Below, piece by piece: positions 46,481 through 58,036 of a stretch of 64,000 nt of DNA; the stretch's first letter is position 1, and each line of letters opens with the position of its first letter. The stretch is from assembly GCA_905250025.1 (NCBI GenBank), contig CAJNOJ010000058.1, forward strand, positions 398,952 through 462,951, written 5' to 3'. A model generated the notes under the pieces. The model was not told the DNA's origin, searched no databases, and saw only the letters and a program-made list of their open reading frames with translations. Position numbers and translations under genes: made by a program. Origin of the DNA: Adineta ricciae (Eukaryota; Rotifera; Eurotatoria; Adinetida; Adinetidae).

Positions 46481-49400
46481 TTATGTTGTATGTTGTGTTT
46501 TTTCTGTTACTCGCTGAACGCTGCGTTCGATGGTCAATCGTTTTGAATGGTTCACTGGTAGAAATTTTTCATACATAGACAGTGCTTGTTGATAATAGTC
46601 AAGTGCCATTGTAAATCGATTTTCTTTTTCAAAACAAAGAGCGATATTACTAAGACTATCAGCAACATTGACATGACCATCAGGATGAAGTTTCTCATAG
46701 ATTTTCAAAGCGCGTTGAAAGTAGTCTGAAGCTTTGCTGTGCTTTCCTTGATTGCCAAGAATAAAAGCTATGCTATCCAGACTGCGAGCAATGTCAATAT
46801 GACTAGACGGATGGAATTTTTCGCGAATTTTTAATGCACGTCGATAGTATTCGAATGATTCATCGTATTTCTCTTGATTATCATAAATCCAAGCGATATT
46901 ATTCAATGTGTGAGCCATATCAATATGACCGGTTGGGTAGAATTTCTCCTGCATTTCTAATGCTTGTTGATGGTAGCCAAGGGCCTCGTCGAATTTGTCT
47001 TGATTGCCAAGAGCACAACCAATACCATTCAAACTTCGAACGGTATCAATATACTTCGTTGAGGTATGTTTTTCTTGTATGGCCAATGCTTTTCGATGAC
47101 ATTCAAGTGATTCAATATACTTCTCTTCTTTTCTTAAGATATCACCGATGCTGTTCAAAGTCCAAGCAGTGTCGATATGACCAGATGGATGACATTTTTC
47201 GTGTATAGTCAGCGCACGTTGATGGTGAAGAAGAGCCTCGTGATGTTTGCCTTGCCGATCAAGAATCCGGCCGATATTATTCAAACTTCGAGCAATATTT
47301 ACATGACTAGGTGAATAGTGTTTCTCTTCTATCTCTAATGCTTTTTGATGGTATTCGAGCGCTCCTTCGAAGTGGCCTTGCTTTCGATGTATACTACCGA
47401 TGTTCGACAATGTCCAAGCGATATCAATATGTCCTGCTGAATAGAATCTCTCTTGAATAGTTAACGCGTGCTGATAACAATCCAGAGCTTCAGTGTACTT
47501 TTTCTGCCGACGAAATGTACCGCCCATTCGATTCCATGTCCATGCCATATCAACATGGCCTGATGGACAGTCTTTTTCTTGCATGATCAAAGCTCGTTGA
47601 TAATAATCGCGAGCTTCGCCGTACTTACGCTGGCTATCAAGCGTGAAAGCAATGTTGTTTAAACTGCGTGCAATGTCGATATATCCGGATGGATTGTACT
47701 TTTCTCGTAATTCTAACGCGCGCTGATGATAATGAAGCGCTGTTTTGTATTTCTTTTGATGACGACGAATTGTGCCAATATTATTGAGAATTTGAGCGAT
47801 ATGGATATGACCAGTAGAATTATGAGTTTCCTGCATTTTCAGCGCCCGTTTATAGTAATCAATAGCTTCATCATATTCTCCTTGTTCATCTAGAATCCAG
47901 GCGACATTGTTTAAGCTGTCGGCAATTTCGACATAATCAGCGGGGCAACACTTTTCACGCATTTCTAGAGCTCGTTGATGATAGGTGAGAGCTTCGTCAA
48001 ACTTGCGTTTATTTCCTTGACTACAACCGATATTGTTGAGAGTTTGAGCAATATCAGTATGGCCCGATGGATAGAACTTCTCTTGCATTTTCAATGCTCG
48101 TTTGAAATACTCGAGCGCTTCATCAAATTTCTTTTGTCGTTTCAGGACATCGCCAATACTGTTCAAAGTTGTGGCCATGTCAATATGACTAGATGTGTAA
48201 CATATTTGTTCGATTTTCAATGCTTCATGCAAATGTTCAAGAGCATCGTCATACTTTCCTTGCTTTCGAAATATCATCGCGATAATATTGAGTGTTTGGA
48301 CAATGTTCTTATATTCTGATGAGCAATATTTCTTATACAATTGCAATGCTTGTTGATAATATTGAACGGCTTCATCGTAGTTCTCTTGGTCGTGAACTAT
48401 TCCACCTAGATTGCTAAGTACGTAAGCGGCATCTCGAACCCGCGCTGGTTTTACACTCATCATTTGCTCATAGGTACGCTTGTAGTATTCTTGAGCTTGT
48501 GACCATTCGCCTTTTAGATCGTGTGCTCGACCTATGTGAAATTCGATCCAAGCCAGATCGTTCTCATTTGATTCCTTCGATAGTCTTTCAAAATACCTTT
48601 GTGAAATATCATATTCACCCATATGGCATAGAAGTCGCCCAAAGATTATTTCAGTACTCATTTCTGGCGCTTCGTTTGACATCAGTTCGATGTAATCTCT
48701 TGCGATCTTCTGTCCTTCAGCAGATGCATTCATACGAATAACATAAATCTCATCTTCTGTAACAATCGATTCCAAGACAAATGAAGTATTGACATCAAAT
48801 AGCATTTCTTGCTTTTGAGGATGTTCACTGAATTTGACAATGTCACCTAATGCCACCCGTTTGCCAACATGTCCTATGCTATACTTCACTTCAAAAACAA
48901 CACCGACAATATCCGTTCGTTTCGTTGCTTTTTTAGCCAATGAAAATGCCAAAATACGAGATCGACTGGTTAATAGATATCCGTTTGTCGAAATCAGTCT
49001 ACCTTGATTTGCTTTCAGTTTATCAAATTCGTCACACTCTAGCTTCGCTCCACGATACATCGTCAGCGTTCGTTCTTCACTGAACAACAACAACTGCTCG
49101 TGCTCACGAGCGAGACTTTTGGACAAATCATTAATGAAGAATCGAAATCGATACAATTGATCGATATCTTTACTTCGCAAGGCTTGCTTCACCAGTTTGC
49201 TCACAAACGATTGTTTCGAATACCAACGAATCGCATCTTCAGGTTGATAATCACGCTCGAATTCATCGATCGTCTTCAGTTGTTTTATATTTCCGCGATA
49301 GTACTGCCGGCACGTTTCGATCATCTGTCTTTTTGTTTGATGATTTCGTGGAAACCGAAGAACAACCTGGTTAAGCATTTGGAACCAGAGAAATTCTGCT

Positions 49401-49906
49401 GCTCGTTTGGATAAATCTTTGCTTAGCTGCTGACTTTGATCAAAAAAACTGAATATTTGTAGTTGTTCATCGAGAAGATCGATTTGCTGCTGAATAGATT
49501 GGCACAATGAATCGAGATGAGCGTATATCCCAACGATCTTCGAATATTCTCGTGTAAGATGTTGATATCGATCTACTCTCAAGCAAAATATGAAGATGGA
49601 ATCAATTTGATGCAGATGAGCAGCACGTGGGACCAGTTGAGACGCTTGCTTGCCTGAACTAATAAGGAATATCTTCTCTTTACTCGCACTCTGAATGAAA
49701 GTGATGCATTGTTCGAGATCAGCATAACACAAAACGAAATCATTAATCAGTCGTAATTGTTCTTTGACATGCTCTGCGTCTTTACGAGACGAAAGATCGG
49801 AATCAAACCAAAGAATGGTGGTTCCTTCCTTGTTTTCACTCCGATTCTCGACGATTGATCGATGATTGCTGATACTACTGTTGCTTCTATTGATAGTCGT
49901 TGGCAT
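46481..49906 (-). CDS. ADP-ribosyltransferase with N-terminal TIR-like region and 15 TPRs
   Basis: Intronless, 1141 residues. Residues ~27-150 form an alpha/beta region (TTILWFDSDLSSRKDAEHV, IFLISSGKQAS, IFIFCLRVDRYQHL) resembling a TIR-like or partner-response fold; this is a weak inference. Residues ~215-395 are an arginine-type mono-ADP-ribosyltransferase: TMYRGA (Arg ~285, NAD-binding), LISTNGYLLTSRS (Ser-Thr-Ser strand), KQEMLFDVNTSF (catalytic Glu ~367). The usual E-x-E is K-Q-E here, so Arg specificity is doubtful. After a linker with two degenerate TPRs, fifteen 42-residue kinesin-light-chain-type TPRs follow (A..YY.RAL.M.EK.YP.GH.D; ~490-1120). No signal peptide, so intracellular. 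ART-TPR fusions are a large bdelloid family of unknown role, possibly immune or stress signalling. Confidence 0.85.
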   Translation of the reverse strand: MPTTINRSNSSISNHRSIVENRSENKEGTTILWFDSDLSSRKDAEHVKEQLRLINDFVLCYADLEQCITFIQSASKEKIFLISSGKQASQLVPRAAHLHQIDSIFIFCLRVDRYQHLTREYSKIVGIYAHLDSLCQSIQQQIDLLDEQLQIFSFFDQSQQLSKDLSKRAAEFLWFQMLNQVVLRFPRNHQTKRQMIETCRQYYRGNIKQLKTIDEFERDYQPEDAIRWYSKQSFVSKLVKQALRSKDIDQLYRFRFFINDLSKSLAREHEQLLLFSEERTLTMYRGAKLECDEFDKLKANQGRLISTNGYLLTSRSRILAFSLAKKATKRTDIVGVVFEVKYSIGHVGKRVALGDIVKFSEHPQKQEMLFDVNTSFVLESIVTEDEIYVIRMNASAEGQKIARDYIELMSNEAPEMSTEIIFGRLLCHMGEYDISQRYFERLSKESNENDLAWIEFHIGRAHDLKGEWSQAQEYYKRTYEQMMSVKPARVRDAAYVLSNLGGIVHDQENYDEAVQYYQQALQLYKKYCSSEYKNIVQTLNIIAMIFRKQGKYDDALEHLHEALKIEQICYTSSHIDMATTLNSIGDVLKRQKKFDEALEYFKRALKMQEKFYPSGHTDIAQTLNNIGCSQGNKRKFDEALTYHQRALEMREKCCPADYVEIADSLNNVAWILDEQGEYDEAIDYYKRALKMQETHNSTGHIHIAQILNNIGTIRRHQKKYKTALHYHQRALELREKYNPSGYIDIARSLNNIAFTLDSQRKYGEARDYYQRALIMQEKDCPSGHVDMAWTWNRMGGTFRRQKKYTEALDCYQHALTIQERFYSAGHIDIAWTLSNIGSIHRKQGHFEGALEYHQKALEIEEKHYSPSHVNIARSLNNIGRILDRQGKHHEALLHHQRALTIHEKCHPSGHIDTAWTLNSIGDILRKEEKYIESLECHRKALAIQEKHTSTKYIDTVRSLNGIGCALGNQDKFDEALGYHQQALEMQEKFYPTGHIDMAHTLNNIAWIYDNQEKYDESFEYYRRALKIREKFHPSSHIDIARSLDSIAFILGNQGKHSKASDYFQRALKIYEKLHPDGHVNVADSLSNIALCFEKENRFTMALDYYQQALSMYEKFLPVNHSKRLTIERSVQRVTEKTQHTT
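46540..48440 (-). repeat. 126-bp tandem TPR coding repeats
   Basis: Fifteen 126-nt units in frame within the ART-TPR gene. Two subtypes alternate over much of the array: one begins IAxTLNNIG with RRQ/RKQ, the other IARSLNNIA with LDxQG. Confidence 0.8.
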
Positions 49907-50410
49907 ATTTACTAAACAGCCAGTGCCATATGTTGAGTTTGCACTCTTTCTATTCTCACTTCGAAAATAACAAAATCGAATTTGTTTATGCTGATTTTGA
50001 AGCTTTCAAGCATGCAAACAGTGTTTGTTTTTATGCATGTGCACATTTTTCTTTTTGCTGGAATGATTTCAAAGAGCTATTAACGATGAAGCGATGCAAT
50101 AGTCTGCAATTTGACTTCTTTCTTTTGAAAATCATGTGATTTGAAGTAAAGGGATCGTACTCGAATTCTCCTACGGATGCTTTTTTTTCATATTTCTTCG
50201 ACTTACGAGCAGTTTGGTGAAAACATCAACATACTTCTCTCCTATTTGCGATCCTTTTGTAATGCCACCGCTCAGAGTGGAGAGCCGTATGTAAAACTTC
50301 TTTGAAGTTTATTATCAATGGCTGAAACCTTCGTTAAACGCAGGAAATTCAAGAAGAAAATACAGAGAGATGAAACACGATTCGAAAATCTTCGGTTAGC
50401 TTGAATTTTG
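49907..50410. other. Intergenic between ART-TPR and chitinase
   Basis: About 500 bp; the left part is the 5' flank of the ART-TPR gene and the right part the 3' flank of the chitinase. No gene seen. Confidence 0.45.
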
Positions 50411-51987
50411 TTAACAGCGCAATTTGTTAGTTGCTTCAGGAAGGCCAAAACATTTCCGAACTTTCTGATAACGTTTAATTCGGTTACTTTGCTGTGGTGT
50501 TGAACCACATTCGATTGCGTTGATTATTTGTGTTGTGGCTCCGAAATTACCTTCACGTGCTGGTCGACCCATATCGTTTGCATTCCAAAAAGCAAGAGCG
50601 GCGGCAGCTGCTAATGTATCAGATTCAGAAAGCTTTTCCGGATTTTTCAAAAGATCAACGCCGAGCGTTTCACCGATCGCATGATAATTGCACGGCCATG
50701 ATAGTTGAAACCATCCACGACCGTAATACTTTTTACCAGGTTCGGGTTGTATCGGTGGACACCATGACTCTTGATAATCATCAGCACACGCGCCAGATTG
50801 TCCACAATATTCTTCGTTTGTTTTTAAGCCGTCAGTCTCGTGAGAGACATGCGCAAGAAACATGATAACTTCGTCGCGATTCTCCGCTCTGAATGGAACC
50901 ATGTTCAGTGCTTCTTGTAGACCTATAGTAAAAGAATCAATTGAATCCATAATTGATGTTGAAACAAATGAATTACCTTGCCACCGTTTCTCACGAGTAG
51001 CAGGATCTATCTGGTCGAATATACAATCGAATCGTTCACGAGTTATTGATGTATCATCAATATCAACTATTGGTTTCCCATCGCAATATTCCGGTGTACT
51101 GCCACAGCTTTCAATCGAAAAAATGATACTATATCTATAACGTTTCAACATGACTTACTAGCCCCATTTTGAACAACAGAGACCTGGTGCACATGGACAT
51201 CGGCCAATATCCGGAGATGGACTGCCCTCACAATGGAGTGGTGTATCACCACAACTGAAAATTACAATTATATAAAGTGAAAAATAACTTTATAAAAATC
51301 AATGTATATACTATCCCCATCTGGAGCAACAAAAACCTGGCGCACATGGTGGATTACATGAGCCACCTTGTGTATGATTGGTATGAGTAGCACAATGGAG
51401 TGGTGTATCACCACAACTACAATGCAAAGTAAAATCAACGGATATAAACTTGATTCACGTTTGTCGATAATCATTTACTAACAATCCCCATTTCGAACAA
51501 CAAAGGCCAGGAGCACACGATGGTTGACATCTATTTCCTTGACTGCTATCCGTATGAGGAGCGCAGTGCAATTCTGAATCACCACAACTGTAACCCAATG
51601 GAATGAAAAACAGATTTTAGAATATTAAGCAACGCTTCTTACAATCCCCATTTCGAACAACAGAGACCAGAAGCACATGGTGGTTGACACCCATTTCCTT
51701 GACTGCTATTCGTATGAGGAGCGCAGTGCAATTCTGAATTGCCACAGCTATAATTCAATGAAATGAAAAGAGACTTTAAACTATTAAACAACGCTTCTTA
51801 CAATCCCCATTTCGAACAACATAGACCCAGTGAACATCCTTCTTGTTGACAATTCTGTCCTATGAAACATGCGTGATCAGACGTCTAACATTGAAATAGA
51901 ATATCGAAATGTATATTCACCGGTCGATTGATCCACTAAAACCAATACAACCAAAATCGTACATAGAGTGGTTACCATCATGCACAT
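50411..51987 (-). CDS. GH19 chitinase with multiple hevein-type chitin-binding domains
   Basis: Eight exons (minus): 51987-51921, 51859-51802, 51747-51643, 51587-51483, 51416-51312, 51254-51159, 51107-50977, 50922-50411; 392 residues. The signal peptide (VTTLCTILVVLVLV) is followed by a partial and then four complete hevein-like CBM18 modules, each on its own exon and each carrying GLCCSKWGFCG-type cores. The GH19 domain is C-terminal: FLAHVSHETDGLKTNEEYC holds both candidate catalytic Glu residues, then KKYYGRGWFQLSWPCNY, LGVDLLKNPE and INAIECG. It should cleave chitin extracellularly, in feeding, defence or cuticle/egg turnover. An upstream in-frame Met at 52092 would add 35 residues. GH19-CBM18 proteins are typical of plants and rare in animals, so horizontal origin is plausible. 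Confidence 0.88.
51159..51747 (-). repeat. Exon-sized duplicated hevein modules
   Basis: Four exons of 105, 105, 105 and 96 nt, all bounded by phase-2 introns. Those at 51747-51643 and 51587-51483 are almost identical, which points to recent exon-plus-intron duplication. Confidence 0.8.
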
Positions 51988-53062
51988 TAGACTGATCTGA
52001 TATGAGACAGAAAGCACCCTGTATGGAAGTGCATAAAATAAATGCTGACGTCTGACGGATTTATTTTTCGAGAGCGAAAATTTCAATACCAAGGAATCAA
52101 TTATTTGCGTGGGTCTTTACTTCGAATCGCGACCAAACGCCGACGGTTTTTATAAGTAGATCAGGTGGGGTCGCAAGAGTAAATTTGATTTTGTCGTCTC
52201 AAATGCCAACTTATCAATAATTCTGAAGTTATTTATTAACTACAAGAGATTACCATTCTATTTGATACTTTTCTCATGAAAATAAATCTTTTGTCAACAA
52301 ACGAATTTTCATATTACAATGTTTATTTCGATAGGTGTGTAGCTTGTTGTCATAATAAAATACCAAAAGAATATTAGATTTCATGTAGCCATGTTTGTAT
52401 CGAACTTATCTTCATTGAAGAATACTAATTGAAAAGGGTACACTTAACTAAAACAGAACTTCCTTTTCTTATCAGGATATTTAGTGAATTGTGCAATATC
52501 ACACTTTTATCATGTTGTGCAATATTGCATTTGATCTCGAAGAAAAAGAAAAGAAAAGAAAAGAACAACGATAACATCAATTCTTTTAAAAAAATCTCTC
52601 CCATTGCAAGTATAAGTGGAAGTGAACAACGTCCACTTGTGAATAAATATCCACTAATGAAGATCAAAATCTCACTCTCGAACGGTCTATCTCCTTTTCC
52701 TAGTGAAAATCGAATTTTATTTCGTATGTTCATTGACAACGATGTATAGATATCATTGTTACACCGCTGATCGTGTCACTTTCATCCAGTATGGTCATCA
52801 GTTATTCACGCTGTGTGTATGTATTGTCCTGTATCGCTCTGTGTACGTTCAAAACTTGACTGATTGACAGTTAAAAACAAAGCGCATTGAATGCTTGAAC
52901 GAAATACATTTTGAGTTAAACTAGAATATTTAAATAGTTTTTCTTTTCCTGTCAAAATGAAGAAAAAAAAAGCCTGATTTACATGTCCGAAACTCGATTG
53001 AACTCCAAACCTTCCTAACTGTCTTTACAAAATGAAAAAGAAGAACGATGAAATGCACTTTG
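51988..53062. other. Intergenic upstream of chitinase
   Basis: About 1.07 kb. A TATAAAA-like box on the minus strand near 52150 may belong to the chitinase. Open frames on both strands at 52425-52749 lie over the same DNA, are low-complexity and have no homology cues. Confidence 0.45.
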
Positions 53063-54394
53063 TTAAGTGATGGTGACAGTTAACATGTTTGACAGCAATA
53101 ATTTCTTATTGTTTAAAATCGAATGTTGACCGAGAGTCTTTTTTGTGTTCGATAACTTGGCGAGATTCGTTTTCGAAGACGATCTAATTGCTTTACGTTT
53201 ACTAATCGGATAACATTGATCACTAAATTTCACTTTATTTGGAATAGTTTTGATCTTCTGTTGATGATCTTCATGGTTTAAATTGAACGTTACCGTTCGC
53301 TGTTGTTTCTTCTGATACCACGGCAATACTGCGCGTGTCTGTTCAATCGAAGGCTCTTTCTCAATATCACTTGTTTCGCCATCAATATTATCATAGAAAT
53401 GTTCACTTGTCACTTCTTCATTTTCATTGAGTTCTACACCGCGCAGACGAAGACGCTGTCGAAATAGTTCTTCTTGTAATTTAATCGTATGCTCGAGATT
53501 ATCATGAGTTGTGTACATGGTCGATGCCGCACTAAGCACACGTTCGAGAGACTCGATTTCGTCCGAGTATGCACTACTTGGTAAACTGTCAGCTGTGTTG
53601 TATGCACTTGAACTACTCTCATTATGTTTTATCGATGATTGATCGGTTGTCGAAAGAGAAGGCGACGATAATGAATGATCCGATGGTGTTGGTTGTGGTG
53701 TCGCCGAGATGTATTCAAGATTATCGTTTAATTGAAGTGTGTAATATTTTGGATGCTAGAAATCAATGATGATAAAGACGTGATAATTACTCGATAAAAA
53801 TCGTCAACTTACTTTATCGGATGTCTTGCGGATCAGTTTCGTTTTCGAGTGTTGGGAAGAACAATTAGGACAGATGACTGTTGGGGTCATTTCATCGGTT
53901 TGTGTGCCAATTTCTTTTAAAGGTTGGATACTTTCAATCAACTATGAAGAAGAAAAAAAACGAAGTCAACTATAAAGTTTATCAAAATAAATGATGTCTA
54001 TTAAAACGTAATCGATGCCGTAAGAAGTTCTTAAGACGACGTAATCACGTTCGATAGTTAAGAAGCTCAGAAAAAGAGAATAGGGAATCATTTCACTTGG
54101 TCTGCTTGCCGAAAGGTGTTTGATTCGATTATCTTCTAGACAAATCCAATCTACCTTTTTCTGTTGCTGGTATTTGATTATCAAATGAGCCATTTTCTTT
54201 TTACTCTGATGTAAATCGTTATAAAGTATTCCAATATGTTTGATCAGTTCGTGTTCCTTTTTCTCATGCTGAAACTTCAATTGATCAATAATCGTTTGTA
54301 ATTGTTCGATGGTATGACACTTCTCGTCGAGAATCCGCTTTGTCGCCGTCATCTTGTCCATCGACGTACGAATTAGTCTTGGGGAACTAAACAT
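53063..54394 (-). CDS. Coiled-coil protein of unknown function
   Basis: Exons (minus): 54394-54155, 53941-53813, 53755-53063; 353 residues. The first 80 residues form a coiled coil (KCHTIEQLQTIIDQLKFQHE through IIKYQQQKK). A CPNC motif follows (TPTVICPNCSSQH), which could be half of a metal site, then a long Ser/Thr-rich disordered region. A further helix is predicted (ESLERVLSAASTMYTTHDNL, LQEELFRQRLRLRGVELNE). The tail is basic. I do not recognise a family; the organisation suits a cytoskeletal or centrosomal scaffold, but this is a guess. The 213-bp first intron is open in frame for 62 codons, so an alternative product from intron retention is possible. Confidence 0.6.
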
Positions 54395-56670
54395 GATCTT
54401 TTATCTGAAGAAGAAATTCTCATTTGTATACGTAAAGACTTTTTTTGCCATGAATATCAATCGATCTGTATTTGCTTACTGTCATATATCAAGAAGAGGT
54501 ACAATCTTCTTACACTCGATTGTCGACCTATGGACAAGCAAAAAAAAAGAAAGAGAAAGAGAAAGAGAAAAGAGCAGAAGAGAAAGGCATACTCGTTTCT
54601 CTCTTCTCGGCTTTTTTTTTCTTAATTATATAATACTGATCTAACCTGACAAAACTTATACCGACGTCTTACTCGATGCATTGCGCATTTCCTGTTTTAT
54701 GTTCGACTACTCAACAGAAGATACAACTGGCAATGCACTAGCTAGCTGCAGAGAAAAACGAACTGGCACACTGACTCGTGCTTAAAAATACGATCGAATT
54801 GTTGTTCATTGATACATAAAAAACGAAAAAGAACAAGCGTACCAAGTGTTATGATGATTCCTAACAATAACAAATTCATCTGACATTGATTTGATAAGCA
54901 GAGAAAAGAAATCGTCGACATTCAAGGTCGAGATATTTAAAGCGTGAACAATTACTTTACTTAGATGTCTCGTCAGTTCCGGATATACGTATATAAAATA
55001 CATATATATACATATTTAGCATAAAAGAAGGTTATAGTGAATGGCCTTCATCGTGTAACACCAGTGGTGCACACATAATGCATGAAACGCTTATATAATG
55101 AATAAAACACGCGTAGAATCGTATGAAAGTATCACAACATACATACAAGTGGAATCTTTGTCTCGCAAATATACAGACAACGACAACACACTACTCGAAG
55201 GACCTTGATGAAAAGGTGATGTCTATAAAATGCCATCGATTTTCTGATTATTTCTATTGATTCTAATCGATTTGAAGAACTCAAATAAGTAGGGGGTGGA
55301 TCGATGTTGTTCGTTGTGATTAGCACTGTTAGATTTATGTACTTGAGTTTCTCTCCTTACTCTGTATGATAATAGATGACATATGAGACAGTATTAATCC
55401 GAGAAAGGTCATGCAGACAGGTTCGAATCAGTTGACTTGATGTTCTATTGTACAAATACAAACAAACTTAACGAACAGTACGTGTCCTGATAATCAATTA
55501 AAGGACGAAAAACACTCAACTTGTTATTCATTTCCTTCTCAATCAAATCTAAACTTACCTTATCGAATACAACAAGCAGTTGTATTTTTTTGTTTTCATC
55601 AACATCAAACAACAGATATGATTATTTCTTACAAGCGACTAATTATCTTTTCTCATAAGTGATCACAAGCAATTTTCTTTTTCGATACGCGAAGAAAAAG
55701 AAGACAAGAGAATCGCTGAATAAGCTATCAAAATAAATTGTAGACAGATATATGTATATATAATATTCTCTACGCAAGATACGCGTTCATCAACGTCTAC
55801 ATGCGATGTTTGAATCAATTTCATCATGCATGCAGTGATCTAATTCATATACACTGACACCTTTGTTCAATAGGCCGTCAAAATGCTTTCTTGTCCTACC
55901 TACTCGACACTTTCATCTGCCATGATTACTCTATAATTACTTTTTTCTTCTCTCGAGATAAAGTTGACCTGTCTAATTCGAGTAGGTGTGGAGTAATGTA
56001 TACAATTGACCTAAACTCATCTAATTAGGTAATTCAGAGAACATACGGTGATCCACGAGACCGCAGACAGTTTCCAAAAACAATCATGTAAATGAATTTA
56101 ATTCTAAAAAAAATGTCCTCCTAATGATATTGATGATGATTGACGTGTGCACAAATGGATGCATGATCCTTTATCGGCTGTTCAATACCAATCGTGCGAT
56201 GCGCAAAAGAAACGGGAGGGTGTCAAAAAGATAGTTGTTGATATCAATCACTTATTAAAAGCTCCTCTCGTTCGAAGAATTACCAGATAATAATCACCTG
56301 TACTGTTCAGCACAAAGGACAACAGTTTTATCTCCAGAAGACGAGTTAAATAAGTGATGAAAATATTGTTTTGTTTGTATGATATCACTTACATAATCGC
56401 ACTAATGTCGAAACAATGAGTATGTATCTAATGGCGTTTATTGAAGATTATTTTTTTTCCTATTTATGTAATTGTTCTGCTCATTCGTTCTCTTCACACG
56501 CACACACACGTCTTCATCGTCTACTCAAAGAGATTATATTGCATCATTTAAAAAAAAATCATATGCGTGAAAGCATTTACAAAAGAAATATTGTTAACAC
56601 ATTGAATATTTGCTTAGAATATGAACGAAGTTCAAGTTTAGGTTATGAAATAAGATCGACGATTAGTAAT
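54395..56670. other. Long gene-poor interval
   Basis: About 2.3 kb without a supported gene. It includes an A/G-rich run (GAAAGA units, 54541-54590), a TATATACAT-rich patch near 54990-55015, and scattered AT tracts. The open frame at 56416-56757 (+) overlaps the last CCDC42 exon on the other strand and is not credited. Confidence 0.5.
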
Positions 56671-58036
56671 TTAATTAGATTTCGGTTGAGTGGGACTGGA
56701 AAGATTCATTTCATTGATGATCTCAGTGAAATCGTGAATAAATGCGGAAACCTATAATTTGCCGAAGAGAAATCGAATGAAACTCAACGGAGGGAAGTTC
56801 TTACTTTATCCAATTGTTGTCGGACGCGTTTGATGGGATTTTCAGCTCCAACAATTCGTTCTTCTTTATCAGGTTTTTGTTGACGGGCGACCATTTGATG
56901 TAAATTACGTACGGCACTATGGAGATCGATGGAATGGAGAAGATTTTTCTACTAAAAGACAACTTACAGGATGATATTACCGATTTGTAAAGTTCTTTCC
57001 GCTGCGGTAGTCTGAATCGAGCTCCATTTGTTTTCTGCGCGTCGTGAAGCTATTTCAGCTCGTTCAAGTTCGTGCTGCAAATCACCAATACGGTTATTTA
57101 GTGTTAAATTCTGATTATTCTTTTCCTAGAACGAAAGCGATGCACAGTTTTCGAATCATTCAATTCAAATCTGCATAAATTACTCGAAGGAATTCTTCGC
57201 GCTTCTTACGCACTGCTTCAAGTTGTTCTTCTCGTTGATTCTGGATTTCTAGTAATGACTAAAAACGTTTTTTCAATCAAATGATCACAATAACAAATCC
57301 AAATTTCTTCCGCACATTTTTATTCATGTCCAACGTTGTGTACCGATCGACAAGTTCTTGAATTTCTTGAAATTCATCTGCGATTTCCACCGTCTACCAA
57401 TCCCAACAAATAGAATTTTAACAAAACTCGATAGAAATGGTTTACTTTTTCCAGATAAGTGCTATGTTTAGCATATTGCGCATTTCGTGCTGCTAATTCT
57501 TCACGTTTGCGTGTCAATTCAGCAACATCTTCGTGTAATTTTTCAACCTCTTTTTGTTTCAATGCTGCAAGATCACGTTCATCTTGAGCGCGCTTTAATG
57601 CTCGCATTCGTTTCGAATCGAGTTCCTAGAAGAAACACATTCGTTCACATCACCTTTTCTCTCTCAGCAAAGTATACTCACATTGATATATTTCTCAAAA
57701 TTAACCAAACTTTCGCGAAGTTCGTGCTCCTTCTCATTCAGTTTTTCACGACGAAGTTTCAAACTTTGCATTTTCAGTTTGAATTCCTACAAACAAATCG
57801 TTCCAGACAAAGAAATTCTTTCCAATAGCACAAACCTCTTTTTGGTTTACTAATAACGCTTCTGTTTCATTAACTTCACGTTGTTTTTCCAACAGACGAG
57901 ATGTCGACGATAGATGTTCATGATCACGTTCCGGCGGTGCACTGTACACAAGAAAAGTCTTCGATGAATCAAAATATTTGTCACAATCTTACATGGCAAG
58001 TTCTTTGCTCAAAGCCGTACGAAAATACTCCTCCAT
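56671..58036 (-). CDS. CCDC42: CCDC42-family coiled-coil protein (cilium/sperm)
   Basis: Nine exons (minus): 58036-57993, 57941-57836, 57786-57682, 57625-57446, 57393-57316, 57258-57184, 57125-56968, 56916-56805, 56751-56671; 312 residues, against about 316 in human CCDC42. It starts MEEYFRTALSKEL. The DUF4200 core reads EFKLKMQSLKLRREKLNEKE, FEKYINELDSKRMRALKRAQ, YLEKTVEIADEFQEIQELVD, WSSIQTTAAERTLQIGNI and ends VRNLHQMVARQQ. Almost entirely coiled coil. Relatives (CCDC42, CFAP73/MIA2) function in sperm flagella and inner-arm dynein anchoring; CCDC42 and CFAP73 are not cleanly separable here. It is divergently paired with RSPH1 across 385 bp. Confidence 0.85.

Noticed and set aside
52425..52749. 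Overlapping open frames of ~105 codons on both strands
   Set aside because: Same DNA on both strands, no motifs, A-rich runs; treated as chance.
55400..55440. GGTTCGAATC resembling a tRNA B box
   Set aside because: No A box or cloverleaf fits within the required distance upstream.
56416..56757. 113-codon plus-strand open frame
   Set aside because: It lies antisense to the final CCDC42 exon (56751-56671), whose splice and frame are well supported; the rest shows no domain.
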